Shown here in pieces: positions 50,801-58,977 of a stretch of 64,000 bases of DNA. Position 1 is the first letter of the stretch, and every line of letters starts with the position of its first letter. A model generated the notes under the pieces. It was not told the DNA's origin. It ran no database searches and worked only from the letters and a program-made list of their open reading frames with translations. The position numbers and the translations under genes were made by a program. The DNA is from Chlorops oryzae (Eukaryota > Arthropoda > Insecta > Diptera > Chloropidae). The stretch spans positions 139,176,475 through 139,240,474 of the forward strand of contig CM035806.1 of the NCBI GenBank assembly GCA_020466095.1. Reading direction: 5' to 3'.

Positions 50801-52139
50801 ATGCGTACAGACGGAATGTGTTTTCGAGTCGAAGTTGTATAAGCCCGAGATGAAGTGGAAGAGCCGCGACAACTGTACGACCTACTATTGTGCATCCAAA
50901 GGTGATCTATTAATTGTTAGTTCAACTAAGGAGACCTGTCCAGATATAGCCGGATGCCCCCCTGATTTATTGGTCGAAGGTGATGGTTGTTGCAACTATT
51001 GCAAGCCAGCGCCGATTATCGAGAATCAAAGTAAGTTAAATCTCGCTCAATGAGCAAGAGAACTTTGAGAAAACCTTTTTGTTTTTTCTTTGGTTTTTTT
51101 TTTGCAGAGAATTGCCTCCCCGTTTCGCTTGCCGAGACTGAGACTGTCAAGCTTATTAAAGTCAAAGAACCAAAACATGGAATCTGCTTGAATAAGGAAC
51201 CAATTCAGGGTTTCACCGAATGTGTGGGTGCTTGCAACTCTGGCTCTAAGTACAATCCAAGTAAGTTCTGTGACAATCCTAACGGAAAATATTTCAATTC
51301 ACCCTCCAGCGGTATGCATTTGAATATCTTAAAGCAAATTTATGCGATTCTAAACATTTGCCGAAAGCGTTCAATAAAGGCTGTAGGGTGATATACATAT
51401 AAAGCTCCCAATGAATTGACCAAAATGTTCTTAAATGGAAATATCCAAAAGAGTGATCAGTTTTTTCACCTGTCTACTAATACCTACCAAGAATACGAGA
51501 CTGTAAGTGACTTGCCTATTAATAGCTACAAAGCATACGAGATTGTAGGCGACCTGCCTGCCAATAGCTTACTTCACGTGGTGGTGGTAGGCGTTCACTC
51601 TACAAAAAGGCCACGCTCGAACAAAAGTATACTAGAATGGTATATGAGGTCGTATGCATTACCGTCTACGACCTACGAAATGTGTTGCGGGTTTAGTCTC
51701 TGGGTTTTTGTTTTTTACTTCTTTGTAACTTTTACACTCCTTAGAATATATTTGGCTGGGTATATTCATACGTTAACGATGAACTTAAAAAAATGTTGTT
51801 TTTTGTTTTCTATAAATCTTCCAGCAACCTTTGGACATGATAAAATCTGTCATTGTTGTAACATACGGAAATACACGACAATAACGATACCTTTAATCTG
51901 TGAAGATGGTACTTTATTGAAAAAGGATGTAAGTGTGGTTAAGGTTTTTCTTTTCTTTTTCCTTCATTAATCTTCTGTGATTTTGTTTTGCTGCGTCTTC
52001 TCTTTAGATCGAAATACCTGACTCATGCGGCTGTTTACCTTGCGCTGATTCTTTAGAGTATCAGACGATGGATAATCAATTCGATATACGCCTTCAGCCA
52101 TTACCGGTTGCTGAGATGATACAAAGCATGAGAAATTAA
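25142..52139 (+). CDS. Hml: Hemolectin (VWF-like hemocyte clotting protein), 40 exons
   Basis: Secreted multidomain protein of 3,868 residues, close to the roughly 3,800 residues I recall for Drosophila Hml, with the same domain order. Exons: 25142-25233, 30202-30300, 30415-30426, 30481-30615, 30687-30731, 30798-31054, 31908-32067, 32143-32270, 32334-32429, 32501-32698, 32779-32942, 33277-33434, 33494-33648, 33712-34314, 34382-34610, 34673-35562, 35623-35872, 35933-36259, 36333-36649, 36730-37106, 37220-37391, 38823-39859, 39926-40175, 40238-40334, 40400-40652, 40723-41190, 41271-41746, 41839-42149, 42936-43035, 43117-43529, 43610-44093, 44172-44377, 44474-44784, 44903-45193, 49207-50191, 50283-50498, 50575-51030, 51108-51260, 51825-51928, 52008-52139. 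All junctions are GT-AG except the donor at 44785 (GC). Phases agree throughout. The start ATG opens a signal peptide. The role in hemolymph clotting is known for the Drosophila protein and inferred here. Confidence 0.95.
26156..26948 (+). mobile_element. Helentron/mini-me-like element, family A copy 4, in Hml intron 1
   Basis: The longest copy in the window: TTTTTATACCCGACACACTC, a GTCCGTCCGTC tract at 26299-26325, and two GTGGGCGTGGCA cores (26580 and 26860). The 3' hairpin end is missing. A small CGGACAAGCTGTGTCGGGTA piece lies just upstream (26067-26095). Confidence 0.7.
27130..27430 (+). repeat. Fragment sharing the CCGCCCACTGCCACGCCCA core
   Basis: CCGCCCACTGCCACGCCCAC at 27248-27267 is the same core found in the B elements. 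The flanking sequence is not alignable with families A or B by eye, so this may be a third related family. Confidence 0.4.
29062..29364 (+). mobile_element. tRNA-derived SINE-like insertion in Hml intron 1
   Basis: A tRNA-like head has an A-box-like GTGGTCAGAGTGGCTAAGG (29169-29187) and a B box GGTTCGAAACC (29226-29236). The tail holds a perfect palindrome, CATTTTTCACT/AGTGAAAAATG. It is flanked by a 14-bp direct repeat, AATATTATTTTCAA, at 29048-29061 and 29365-29378. A poly-A run sits at the left edge. Confidence 0.7.
29639..29891. mobile_element. MITE with ATATCGCACAC ends, copy 1, in Hml intron 1
   Basis: The left arm is ATATCGCACACTAATCACTA. The right arm is TAGTGATTAGTGTGCGATAT. Inner parts GGCACAACTCAAAATTTT and AAATTTTGAATTGTGCC also pair. 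A relative occupies 45215-45474. Confidence 0.65.
30415..30426 (+). CDS. Hml: Hml exon 3: probable 12-nt microexon
   Basis: Twelve bases between AAAAAAAG and GTAAGT would encode N-Y-N-R-G across the junctions. Both flanking introns are in the usual fly size range (114 and 54 bp). Its length is a multiple of three, so skipping it keeps the frame, joining the same partial codon to exon 4. The acceptor has a poor polypyrimidine tract, so it may be skipped or may not exist. Confidence 0.5.
30481..30731 (+). CDS. Hml: Hml exons 4-5: Gly/Ser/Tyr-rich low-complexity segment
   Basis: Exon 4 (30481-30615) runs from [13 protein letters not shown] into a Gly-rich stretch with eleven consecutive glycines. 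Exon 5 (30687-30731) is mostly Ser, Tyr and Gly. Residues are about 68-128. No fold is expected; this looks like a flexible linker after the N-terminus. The acceptor of exon 5 is a CAGCAG tandem, so one serine may be included or dropped. Confidence 0.8.
30798..32942 (+). CDS. Hml: Hml exons 6-11: sushi-like and EGF-like modules
   Basis: Residues about 128-462. Exon 6 (30798-31054) is a Cys-rich sushi-like module ending in a CIGGSW motif. Exon 7 (31908-32067) is an EGF module with the [19 protein letters not shown] pattern. Exon 8 (32143-32270) is again sushi-like (ECQDGEW). Exon 9 (32334-32429) is a second EGF ([15 protein letters not shown]). Exon 10 (32501-32698) is a third sushi-like module. 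Exon 11 (32779-32942) is a linker with a GGGGG run. Exons 7-10 are each close to one module, with mostly phase-1 boundaries, the usual arrangement for shuffled extracellular domains. Confidence 0.9.
31387..31830 (+). repeat. (TATCTC)n hexanucleotide array in Hml intron 6
   Basis: About 400 bases of TATCTC units with CTTT/CTTTCT variants at the 5' side. It fills the middle of the 853-bp intron 6. The pyrimidine-rich strand is the sense strand and ends close to the acceptor at 31907. Confidence 0.9.
33047..33111 (+). repeat. (GA)n microsatellite in Hml intron 11
   Basis: An uninterrupted GAGAGA run of about 60 bases within a purine-rich intron (32943-33276). Confidence 0.9.
33277..34610 (+). 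CDS. Hml: Hml exons 12-15: VWD1, C8 and TIL
   Basis: Residues about 463-844. The VWD domain begins near residue 498 ([16 protein letters not shown]) and carries the conserved [15 protein letters not shown] loop near 629-643, the site of VWD calcium-type and CGLC-like motifs. A C8 domain follows (about 685-768, ICERLLA ... [12 protein letters not shown]), then a TIL domain in exon 15 with paired cysteines ([11 protein letters not shown]). A 63-nt intron (33649-33711) has no stop codon. Confidence 0.93.
34673..36259 (+). CDS. Hml: Hml exons 16-18: VWD2, C8 and two TIL modules
   Basis: Residues about 844-1333. VWD2 starts with [19 protein letters not shown] in exon 16 (34673-35562) and carries [12 protein letters not shown] near residue 1009. 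C8 follows within the same exon. Exons 17 (35623-35872) and 18 (35933-36259) each hold a TIL-type cysteine module ([25 protein letters not shown]). The introns here are 60-73 bp, the standard short fly class. Confidence 0.93.
36333..37391 (+). CDS. Hml: Hml exons 19-21: VWD3 and C8
   Basis: Residues about 1333-1622. Exon 19 (36333-36649) carries [17 protein letters not shown]. Exon 20 (36730-37106) carries [13 protein letters not shown] near residue 1495. The C8 domain begins in exon 20 and finishes in exon 21 (37220-37391; CIYDTCACD ... WRTPHLC). The next intron is 1,431 bp and contains CATTCA/GATTC-rich low-complexity DNA. Confidence 0.93.
37392..38822 (+). other. Hml intron 21
   Basis: 1,431 bp with donor GTAAGT and acceptor CGTCTAG. 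It contains ATTCACATTCAC-type low-complexity DNA (37420-37485) and ATGGCAATGGGAATGGG words (37652-37670). No other gene. Confidence 0.7.
38823..40334 (+). CDS. Hml: Hml exons 22-24: TIL, VWC, WxxW, chitin-binding and TIL modules
   Basis: Residues about 1622-2083. Exon 22 (38823-39859) is the largest exon. It holds a TIL module (residues about 1625-1670), a VWC-like region, a Thr/Pro-rich spacer, a WxxW/CysD-like segment starting [14 protein letters not shown] near 1761, and a peritrophin-type chitin-binding module (six-Cys CBM14 pattern, CHKFLHC) near 1871-1934. Another TIL spans exons 22-23. Exon 24 (40238-40334) is a Thr/Pro linker. The WxxW segment is otherwise known from gel-forming mucins. 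Confidence 0.9.
40400..41746 (+). CDS. Hml: Hml exons 25-27: two discoidin (FA58C) domains
   Basis: Residues about 2077-2483. FA58C 1 runs from CSPD in exon 24 to VELLGC in exon 26 (about 2079-2233), with typical WSPS and MRVELLGC ends. FA58C 2 runs from [12 protein letters not shown] to MRIEPIGC (about 2264-2416). A TIL-like Cys module follows in exon 27. Tandem discoidin domains are the hallmark that separates Hemolectin from other VWD proteins. In coagulation factors V and VIII such domains bind phospholipid surfaces; that is a family inference here. Confidence 0.94.
41839..43035 (+). CDS. Hml: Hml exons 28-29: VWC-like and LDLa modules
   Basis: Residues about 2482-2619. Exon 28 (41839-42149) has a VWC-like Cys region, then an LDL-receptor class A repeat (about 2535-2570) with the acidic calcium cage [15 protein letters not shown]. 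Exon 29 (42936-43035) is a short Lys-rich linker after CPKPECPPQ. The intervening 786-bp intron contains a copy of the CCCAGCGG element (42538-42780). Confidence 0.9.
42538..42780 (+). mobile_element. CCCAGCGG element, copy 1, in Hml intron 28
   Basis: Begins CCCAGCGGCCAAAAGTGCC and carries GGTAGGCGTTCACTCTACAAA and ACGCTCGAACAA blocks shared with copies at 51457 and 52460. The complement of its left end reappears as the right end of copy 3, so the family has terminal inverted repeats. Confidence 0.6.
43117..44377 (+). CDS. Hml: Hml exons 30-32: VWD4 and C8
   Basis: Residues about 2619-2987. VWD4 starts near residue 2720 ([17 protein letters not shown]) in exon 30 (43117-43529) and continues in exon 31 (43610-44093) with [13 protein letters not shown]. 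The C8 domain spans exons 31-32 (LCDSIK ... WRAVHQC). Codons are GC-richer here than in the 5' exons, although the surrounding DNA remains AT-rich. Confidence 0.93.
44474..45193 (+). CDS. Hml: Hml exons 33-34: TIL and first half of VWD5
   Basis: Residues about 2987-3187. Exon 33 (44474-44784) has a TIL module ([11 protein letters not shown]), then opens VWD5 ([20 protein letters not shown]). Exon 34 (44903-45193) continues VWD5 beginning [12 protein letters not shown]. The joining intron uses a GC donor (CAG|GCGAGT), and no GT donor nearby keeps the frame. VWD5 is then interrupted by the 4,013-bp transposon-filled intron before exon 35. Confidence 0.92.
44839..44887 (+). repeat. (TC)n microsatellite in Hml intron 33
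   Basis: The run serves as the polypyrimidine tract upstream of the acceptor at 44902 of a GC-AG intron. Confidence 0.9.
45215..45474. mobile_element. MITE with ATCGCA ends, copy 2, in Hml intron 34
   Basis: The left arm is ATCGCACCCTTGCTAATAAA. The right arm contains AATTGTGCCGATTTAGTAGC and ends TGCGAT. It starts about 20 bp after the exon 34 donor. Confidence 0.6.
45516..48171. mobile_element. hAT-like transposon, 2,656 bp, perfect 8-bp TSD
   Basis: Begins CAGGGCCGGATTATAGG and ends with the complement, ACCTTAATCCGGCTCTG. The flanking duplication TATGGCAA is exact at 45508-45515 and 48172-48179. Eight-base duplications and CAGGGCC ends are typical of hAT. Only short interrupted frames remain inside, so it looks defective. 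A family B element is inserted within it. Confidence 0.8.
46162..46820 (+). mobile_element. Helentron-like element, family B copy 1
   Basis: Starts TTTTTATACCCAGCGTAAGC, carries a GTCCGTCCGTCCGTCTG tract (46291-46335), three CCACGCCCA cores and a subterminal ACGCTGGGTAT. A hairpin follows, AAAGTCGG (46782-46789) with CCGACTTT (46796-46803), then TTACTTGTTT. It shares the 3' end of family A but not the body. Confidence 0.7.
49207..52139 (+). CDS. Hml: Hml exons 35-40: VWD5 end, C8, VWC repeats, C-terminal cystine-knot-like region
   Basis: Residues about 3188-3868. Exon 35 (49207-50191) finishes VWD5 with [14 protein letters not shown], then C8, a TIL-like module and VWC-type repeats (CTECLCN; CCPRYAC). 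Exons 36-37 carry further VWC-type Cys clusters ([26 protein letters not shown]). Exons 38-40 resemble a C-terminal cystine knot ([13 protein letters not shown] ... CHCCNIRKY ... CGCLPC), the dimerisation module of VWF and mucins. The protein ends MIQSMRN, stop TAA at 52137-52139. Confidence 0.92.
51457..51690 (+). mobile_element. CCCAGCGG element, copy 2, in Hml intron 38
   Basis: Shares GTGGTGGTGGTAGGCGTTCA and GGTATATGAGGTCGTATGCA with the other copies. Its ends are eroded and an internal ACTAATACCTACCAAGAATA unit is doubled. Confidence 0.55.
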
Positions 52140-52310
52140 AATAAAAAATAAAAATCACATCGGAATAATGTATGAATGCGTGACTGTACTGCGTACAGTT
52201 GTCTATTTTTTTTTTTTTTTTGTATTGAAATATGCATAAGGGTCTCATTAAGTTTAACTTTAGGATGAACTGATTTGAAAGAAGGTAAATAAAATTTGAA
52301 ATATACCTAT
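52140..52310 (+). terminator. Hml: Hml 3' UTR and poly(A) signal
   Basis: AATAAA lies at 52288-52293, about 150 bases after the stop codon, in AT-rich DNA. The cleavage site is not visible; about 52305-52315 is the expected range. An ATAAAAAATAAAAAT stretch just after the stop is a weaker alternative signal. Confidence 0.6.
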
Positions 52311-52459
52311 GTAGTTCTGTTTTTTTTTTACAGCATTTTCTTTTACAATGCTTCCATTTGTACAACAATTTTAGTCGATTAAGTGTTATTAAAAGAGCTA
52401 TTTTATTTAAAAAAAATCATTTCTACTAACCGCGATCAGACCTATTTCATCCGAATCCG

Positions 52460-52700
52460 CAGTATACGATATTGTAGGCGTACTGCCTACCAATAGCTTA
52501 TAAAGTATACCAGGTTGTACGCGAACTGCCCAGAAATAGCTCAATTTATGTGGTGGTGGTAGGCTTTCACTCTACAAAACGTCTACGCTCGAACAAACGC
52601 CTACAAGAATGGTATATGGGGTCGTATGCATTACCGCTTATGTCCTACGAAATGTGTAACGGTTCATTGCTTCTCTAGGCAGCATTTTGGCCGCTGGGTA
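52460..52700 (+). mobile_element. CCCAGCGG element, copy 3, downstream of Hml
   Basis: It ends GGCAGCATTTTGGCCGCTGGG, the inverted form of the left end of copy 1. It lies about 150 bp past the Hml poly(A) signal, in the same orientation as the other two copies. Confidence 0.6.
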
Positions 52701-54140
52701 AAATCTAAATTATTTTTAAAAAATTAAAAACTATAACCGCGATTTTTGCATTGACTTTTATTATTTCAAAATTATTTTACTTATTGGTTTTAAATTAAAT
52801 TTGAAAAAAAAAAACTATTCGAAATAAAGTACTTTTAATCGGAATCATTAGCATTATTTATTCTTTATTGGATTTTTCGTTATTATCTGAAATAATCGAG
52901 AAGTAATTTCTCTTTTACATATATTTTCATCTATTTTTTTTTATTACAGGATTTTTCTTTTAAACGGTTCGTTACGGCAGGAAGTATATATGTATATTAG
53001 AGCCAGAAGCATGGAAGAATAATTTCCCTATTTACCCAGTAAGTACCTATACTATACTATTCAGGCACAGATAATAAGAATTGGAGTAATCGCGCATCAT
53101 TTAATTTATTGCTTTTCCTCATTCAATGCAAGCATTATGAGAACCGATTGCCTAGCTGTATTCTCTCTTTTCCCATGCTACAGCATCGGTTGAGTGCATT
53201 TTCCATTAGCATCACGTCTATTGCATATTTCGAAAGCACAACCTGATGAATACAAAGGATTGAAACGCACACAAAGTCATAAACGCTCACACGCACACGC
53301 ATATGCGTACGCACACAAGGAAAAATAAATGTTAATAGTGTAAACGACAAAGACGCTGAGCTCATTGATAATGCCGCAAATTCGAGAAATCGTTACGCTT
53401 CGAGTTCAACCGAATCGAATCGAATTGAATTGAATTCCTGGAAGAGCTCGTTGAAAGTGTTCAACACCCAAAAATGCAAAGCGAAGTCATACTAAAGCGA
53501 TGGTATGCAACACGGCATCTAGATTTATATGAATATCTATCTATCTGTCCGTCTTTCTGTCGGTCTGTATGTCTGTCTATATACCTATATACCCTATAGG
53601 AAGTTTATCTAGTGATTAACTACTTCTTTACTTTCGCAAAATCCACCAGTACTAGTTCTTTTCTATACCTCTGTATATATGAAGTTCTGTAGAAACTCAG
53701 CATAAAATTAGTACAGGAAAGCACTAGTGCAGTTTGCACCAGTATATTATTACATTATCCTTAGGCTTTGATCTTATTAGTTAGTGTGCCTGACACTGGA
53801 ACGTTGTTGTTTCGAGCTTCGACAAACCATTCGTAGCATAGTTTATCAATCTCAAAACCCTCTGGTTTCGAAAGGCTTAAATTTTTTATCAGTATTTATG
53901 TTGGATTGTCAATCACTTAGTATTTGATATTTATTTGTAACGATGCTGTTGGCTGGTGTTATGCCAAACTTAAAAATTTTTGTGCGTATATTGAGCACAT
54001 TGTAGTTCGTTCGGCGATAGTTGGAAACATTTGCACTAATTAAATATTAGCGATTTAATAGGGGGGAAAATACTACTACTCCTACTCTAGTTGCTACATG
54101 CTGCATGGTCAATGGAAATGAAAATCTACAGAATTTTATG
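52701..54140. other. Intergenic, no gene seen
   Basis: AT-rich DNA with CGAATCGAATCGAATTGAAT near 53411-53430 and a short GTCTGTCTAT tract near 53565-53590. No supported coding region. Confidence 0.5.
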
Positions 54141-54149
54141 TTTAATGTG

Positions 54150-54620
54150 CTGTCCATTACCATCTATAGGGTTTTGCGATCTCGTTGTTATAACAGTCTT
54201 TCCCATTGCTCCCTCACAAGTGTAATAACAGCGTTTTTTTTGGATGGACCCCGTCGTGCTACTCTCTTTTATAGGTGTTCCCAAGAACTTTTAATTGGGT
54301 TCATGTCAGGGATTTGTGCCGGTGTGCCTATGGTTTTGCTTCAATTCCAGATATCCTGTACAAGAGCGATTTGGGCTTAGGGTCAATGTCCTGATACAGT
54401 TTGTATTCTAACTTTGTCAGGTTTTATTTTGAAGGATCCTAAGGTAAGGTTCTTTTGTCATTATGTCGGTGAAAATTTTCATTTAAACAACGCCTTTCCA
54501 TGATATGCATCCTCATATTATTACGAACAATTTCCCAAACTTGACAGTCGGAATGATATTCTTCTGCTGCAATGCTGTGTTTGGATATCGCCAGATCCTA
54601 TTGGGTCCATCGTAGTTTAT
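54150..54620 (-). pseudogene. Decayed Tc1-like transposase fragment
   Basis: Read on the minus strand, the translation runs through Tc1-family catalytic-region landmarks in order: WRYPNTALQQKNIIPTVKFG, GCISWKGVV, QDIDPKPKS (the QDNDPKH position), PAQIPDMNPIKSSWEHL (the PAQSPDLNPIE block), then LVREQWERLL. At least one frameshift and several stops break it. It is a relic of the DDE domain only. Confidence 0.8.
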
Positions 54621-57600
54621 TTATTCCTCGACATTTAATTAATATATTTATATTTAGAAAGTATATTTTAATACATAATACACGTCACTCTTGGCCGGAG
54701 CAAAGGGCGGAAACAAAAGACCTTCAACGGTATCTATCTAGGGCAAGTTGCCTGATATCATTCGAACTGGTTCTGGAACGGCTTTTGGAAAGAATCGTCA
54801 TTATCCAATTTTTCCTTTTTTATTTCTTTTTTCTTATCATTTCTACGTATGTAAATTCTCTATGCTTTTTGTGGGTCACCTTGATGTTTGGATGAAATAA
54901 AAAAATAAAAAAAATAAAAATAAAAAAACGAAGAATAAAGATTTGAGATGTGGAAAGACTTTATGGACACGTCTATTCTAGAGCCACCCTGTGGCATTCA
55001 TTTCCCTTGAACTCAGATACTTTCCTGCGTTTCTGTCATACGCCGTTAATAATGTCGAAGCGCGGAAATTTATTTATGAGCTTGTTGTGTCACGTTTTTT
55101 GGCGTTTGCGTTGCGGTACCCACGGACTGCGGTCGTTGTTCTTTTGTAGGAAACCCGCCTAAAGCACCAGCTCGCACATTCACACTCATACTCTCAAAAC
55201 CGTGTTTGATTTGCAATCGAGTATCGATGGTGTGCACATTCGAGCAATGGAAGTAACAAACAAACTCCGAAAAATGAAAAATAGAAACTAAAAAATAAAA
55301 ATAAACACCAATCATTGCAAGAAATATTGAACGAGTCACACAACGAAAAGTAATAGTAAAAGGAGACGGGGACGGAGGATTTGAAGAAGTAGTAGGAAAA
55401 GCGGCTGCATGTCATAACTAATGCAAAGGCTCAAACCAATGCCGCCTGTGCTGCTCATGGAATCGGAACACTTGTGGCCGTTAAGTGGCACTGAATGACG
55501 ATGATGATGGTAAAGAGAATGCGATAATGATGATGGCGATGGAGACGACGATGACGATGATAGAATTGCATTGCATTGTGAATGCAATTTTTATGCCCCC
55601 ACTTGCCAATTCAAAGTAGTCAGTCGCACCGCATTGCACTACCGAATGTTGAATGTCGGATGGCGAACGGTGAATGGCGAATAGTGAATGTTGAATACTG
55701 AGTTCATTAAAAATGTAAAATGTTGCTTTGAAATGCTAAGCATAATGCTTACACAACGGAAAGTTGCTTACAACGACAATGAAAAGGACTATGCGGCTAT
55801 GACGATGACAACGACAAGGACAGCGACAGCGACAGCGAAAGCGACGGCAAGGCAAACCGTTCTTTGTGGCAGCTGATGGTGGTGGTGGTGTCAATGATGA
55901 TGTGGATGGCGATGGTGATGTTGCTGTTGCTGACGATGATGATGATATCTGCGATTTCTCGTTGATCATTGCCATCATTGTGCATTCATTGCCAGGCACT
56001 CTTTGGTGACATCAGCGGGAGTCAAGTCACGCCAGTATGATATAGATTTTATTTTTATTTCTTTCCCGTACTTTGTCTTCTTCTTCTTTGTTCTTGTTCT
56101 TGTTGTTGTTGTTGTAGCTTTTATTTTTTCTCTCCCACTCATGTCATCTTCTTTTTCCTTTGAAACTTTCATAAATTATTGAAGGACCGTAAAGTGGCTG
56201 GGAAAGTTTTATACGTTCGTTGCTCAGTCAAAAATTCATTACAAAGCTTTTATAAAATGATTCGAGTAAATTAGGAGAGAGCACTTAAGGCAGTCGTTGC
56301 CCTCAAAAGTATGCTAAGTTTTTAATTAAGCCAGTTATCAAGCTGAAAGTCATATTAACTTTTTAGTCTCTTTTTTGTTTGTATGTTTCATCTGTAAGTC
56401 TTTTTATTTGTGCTTTCATATTGCTGAGTTGATTTTTCCAATTAATTTTGATGAATTTTATTATCAAGAAATTTAACCAACCCAATTGAATATGATCCTT
56501 CTATATACCAAACAGTTATGTGGCTTATTGAAATGCTATTCTATTTGGAGTTTCTTTCCGAAATACTTGCTGAAATGTCTTAGACGAAATATCCTCTATC
56601 TTCCAACATTTAAGGTACCGGCATGTGATCTTACTATTTCTTTTTTTTTATTTATGCACGTATAAATATACAAAGGTCCATGTATACGTACTTTGTGTCA
56701 AAACAAATGCTGCTTTAATGACTCCGGCTGTCATTTTTTAATTACTTATCATAACTCAACAAAATGGCACACGTTATTACCACCGAGTGTGGTGTTTTAA
56801 CTCCGATTTGATTATATTCATAACCGCTTTCATATTTTCTTTGCTACGTTTACTTCCCTCCCTTCCACCTCCCCCTCCCGCTCTCACTTTCTCTGTCTAT
56901 CTCACTCATTCTCTATGGCTTTCTCAGAGTCTCATTTTCAACCTTTCGCCATTACTATCGCTCCTGCTCCCTTACGTTTCTATACACACAGTTTCCTTTT
57001 CTTTGGGTCTTTGTTTTTGCTGTACTTTCGAACAACTTGTAAAACAACATAATTTTCTTGTAAATCCCTTTTGTTGTGCCCACGGGAGCCAACACTGACT
57101 ACTGAACCGACTGAACCGAACCGACCGATTCTAAATGTTTGCATGTACGTTTGGATGCAATGTCCTTCTGCATTGTGTCCTTTCTATTTTCTTCTCTTTT
57201 CTTCTCCTCTTTTTATGAATCTATTTTCCGTAGGCTTTTCTTTTTTGCACTTCTCGTCGTGTTGCCTCTTTTTCTTTATGTCTTTCTGATTTCCATTTTT
57301 TGTGCCTACTTTTAGGCTAAGCCTTTCTTACATTATTATTTAGTCATTATCCTTCGGATAGGATACGGTTGCTGCTGCTTCTGCCGTTGCTTCTGTTTTA
57401 TTTTACAACTATTATCTGCATGTTATTGTTGTTGTTCTTGTTGTCACTGTTATTGTAATTGTTGCTGTTTCTATTTCTGCTCGTGTTGGTGTTTTTCCTT
57501 TGTTATTCTTCCTTGGTGTTGTTTTTATGGGCTGCCATCCGAAATACTCTTGAATTCGAATATGTAAGCTGCAAAACTCCAATGCAAATAAAGCCATTCT

Positions 57601-58464
57601 GAGTGGACGAAATTTCAAATTCAAAGTACAGCAGCTTACGGCGACTTTTACCTCAGTTCGAGGCAACACTGAGAACTCTACACCTCTCCTCCTTTAATAC
57701 TCGGATTCTATTATTGTGTATTGTGTGCTTGATTATATAACTCAATCTCAACCTGAACTACCGGCCCTCACGCCGTCTATCTCTCTCTCCCTCTCCCTCG
57801 CCCTCTCACTGCTTCAATAACAATGTATGGGTCTTATGCTAAGTACATCGACTGCCTGGGCTACATGGACTTCCCCGACACGGTATTTAGCCTATTCGCC
57901 TCTCTGTCTGTGTTTCGGCTTCATTTATGGAATTGTACGGTATGATATTATGAAATAACAATGCAGTATATATACAGGGGTCAATTTGGTTCGTCGTCTC
58001 TTCGAGTAACCGAAGAGAAATGACTCAATTTCATTCCGACACATTTTGCATAGCAAATTACCAAAAATGTCCTGGCTAAATTATCCTTTAAACGTTCATG
58101 TTTACTGTTTTTCTTTCGGCTTTGTTGTTTTCAATTCCTTTTTGGGAGAACCCAAATGAAATGAAGTGCGCTACTCTCGGTCATCATGAAAATGGAGTGG
58201 TTTTTCGAATATGCCGATATAGCTGCATTCTTGAGTGGGTTGGTTTCTTTCTTTCTTTTTTCTTTTGTAAACAGCACACCCCGTTTATTGCATTGAAATT
58301 CCATGGTAGTTCTTCGATTGAAAGCTTCTTTTCTTTTGAGAAAAAAATTCTCCATTCCTTGCGATATTTTTTACTTCTTTTTGCCCACTTCTCCTCGCTT
58401 GATTATCTAGAATAACTCTTGTGATCCCTTTTATTCATTTTATTTGTTCTTTTAACCCTTTTAT
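54621..58464. other. Intergenic, low-complexity, no gene seen
   Basis: Holds a GATGATGATGG-rich patch (55500-55560, 55870-55970), CGACAGCGACAGCGA (55822-55836), (GTTGTT)n near 56100-56115 and CT-rich DNA near 57780-57810. No supported coding region. Confidence 0.5.
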
Positions 58465-58977
58465 TACTTACCCAGCGTAAGCAGGAATTATAAGTTTTGT
58501 GTGGATCTGGTAACAGCTAGAACAAAGCTCCGCGGATATAGACAAATAGATGTATACATTCTATATCAGCATCGAAAACAGGATCGATTTAAACATGTCC
58601 ATTCGTCCATCCTTTTTTCGCCTGTGGCCAGATCTCCTTCGAAACGGCTGGACCAAATCCGTCAGATCCTAAGTCAAAATGGGAGACATCCGCCAACTGC
58701 CACGCCCACAAATTAATTAAATGTATTTTGAGTAAAACGCTTATAAATCGCAAACCACTCAAGACATATCAGTGGTATTTGGAATACTAGTAAATAACCA
58801 AAAGAGACGTATCCTGGAAAAAAGCATACCCCTGCTTTCAAAATCGAAACATTCGTTGACGAAGTGAATTTTTTTTTTTGAACTTCTGTACAGAAAGGCA
58901 AAACAAAATGCGCCAGTATTGTCGGAACGCTGGGTATACCAAAGTCGGGCTTGACCGACTTTAGCTATCTTACTTGC
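58465..58977 (+). mobile_element. Helentron-like element, family B copy 2
   Basis: Aligns to the copy at 46162: CCCAGCGTAAGC start, the TCCGCCAACTGCCACGCCCA core, ACGCTGGGTATACC, the AAAGTCGGGCTTGACCGACT hairpin and TTACTTG end. The GTCY tract is shrunken to GTCCATTCGTCCATCC. Confidence 0.7.
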
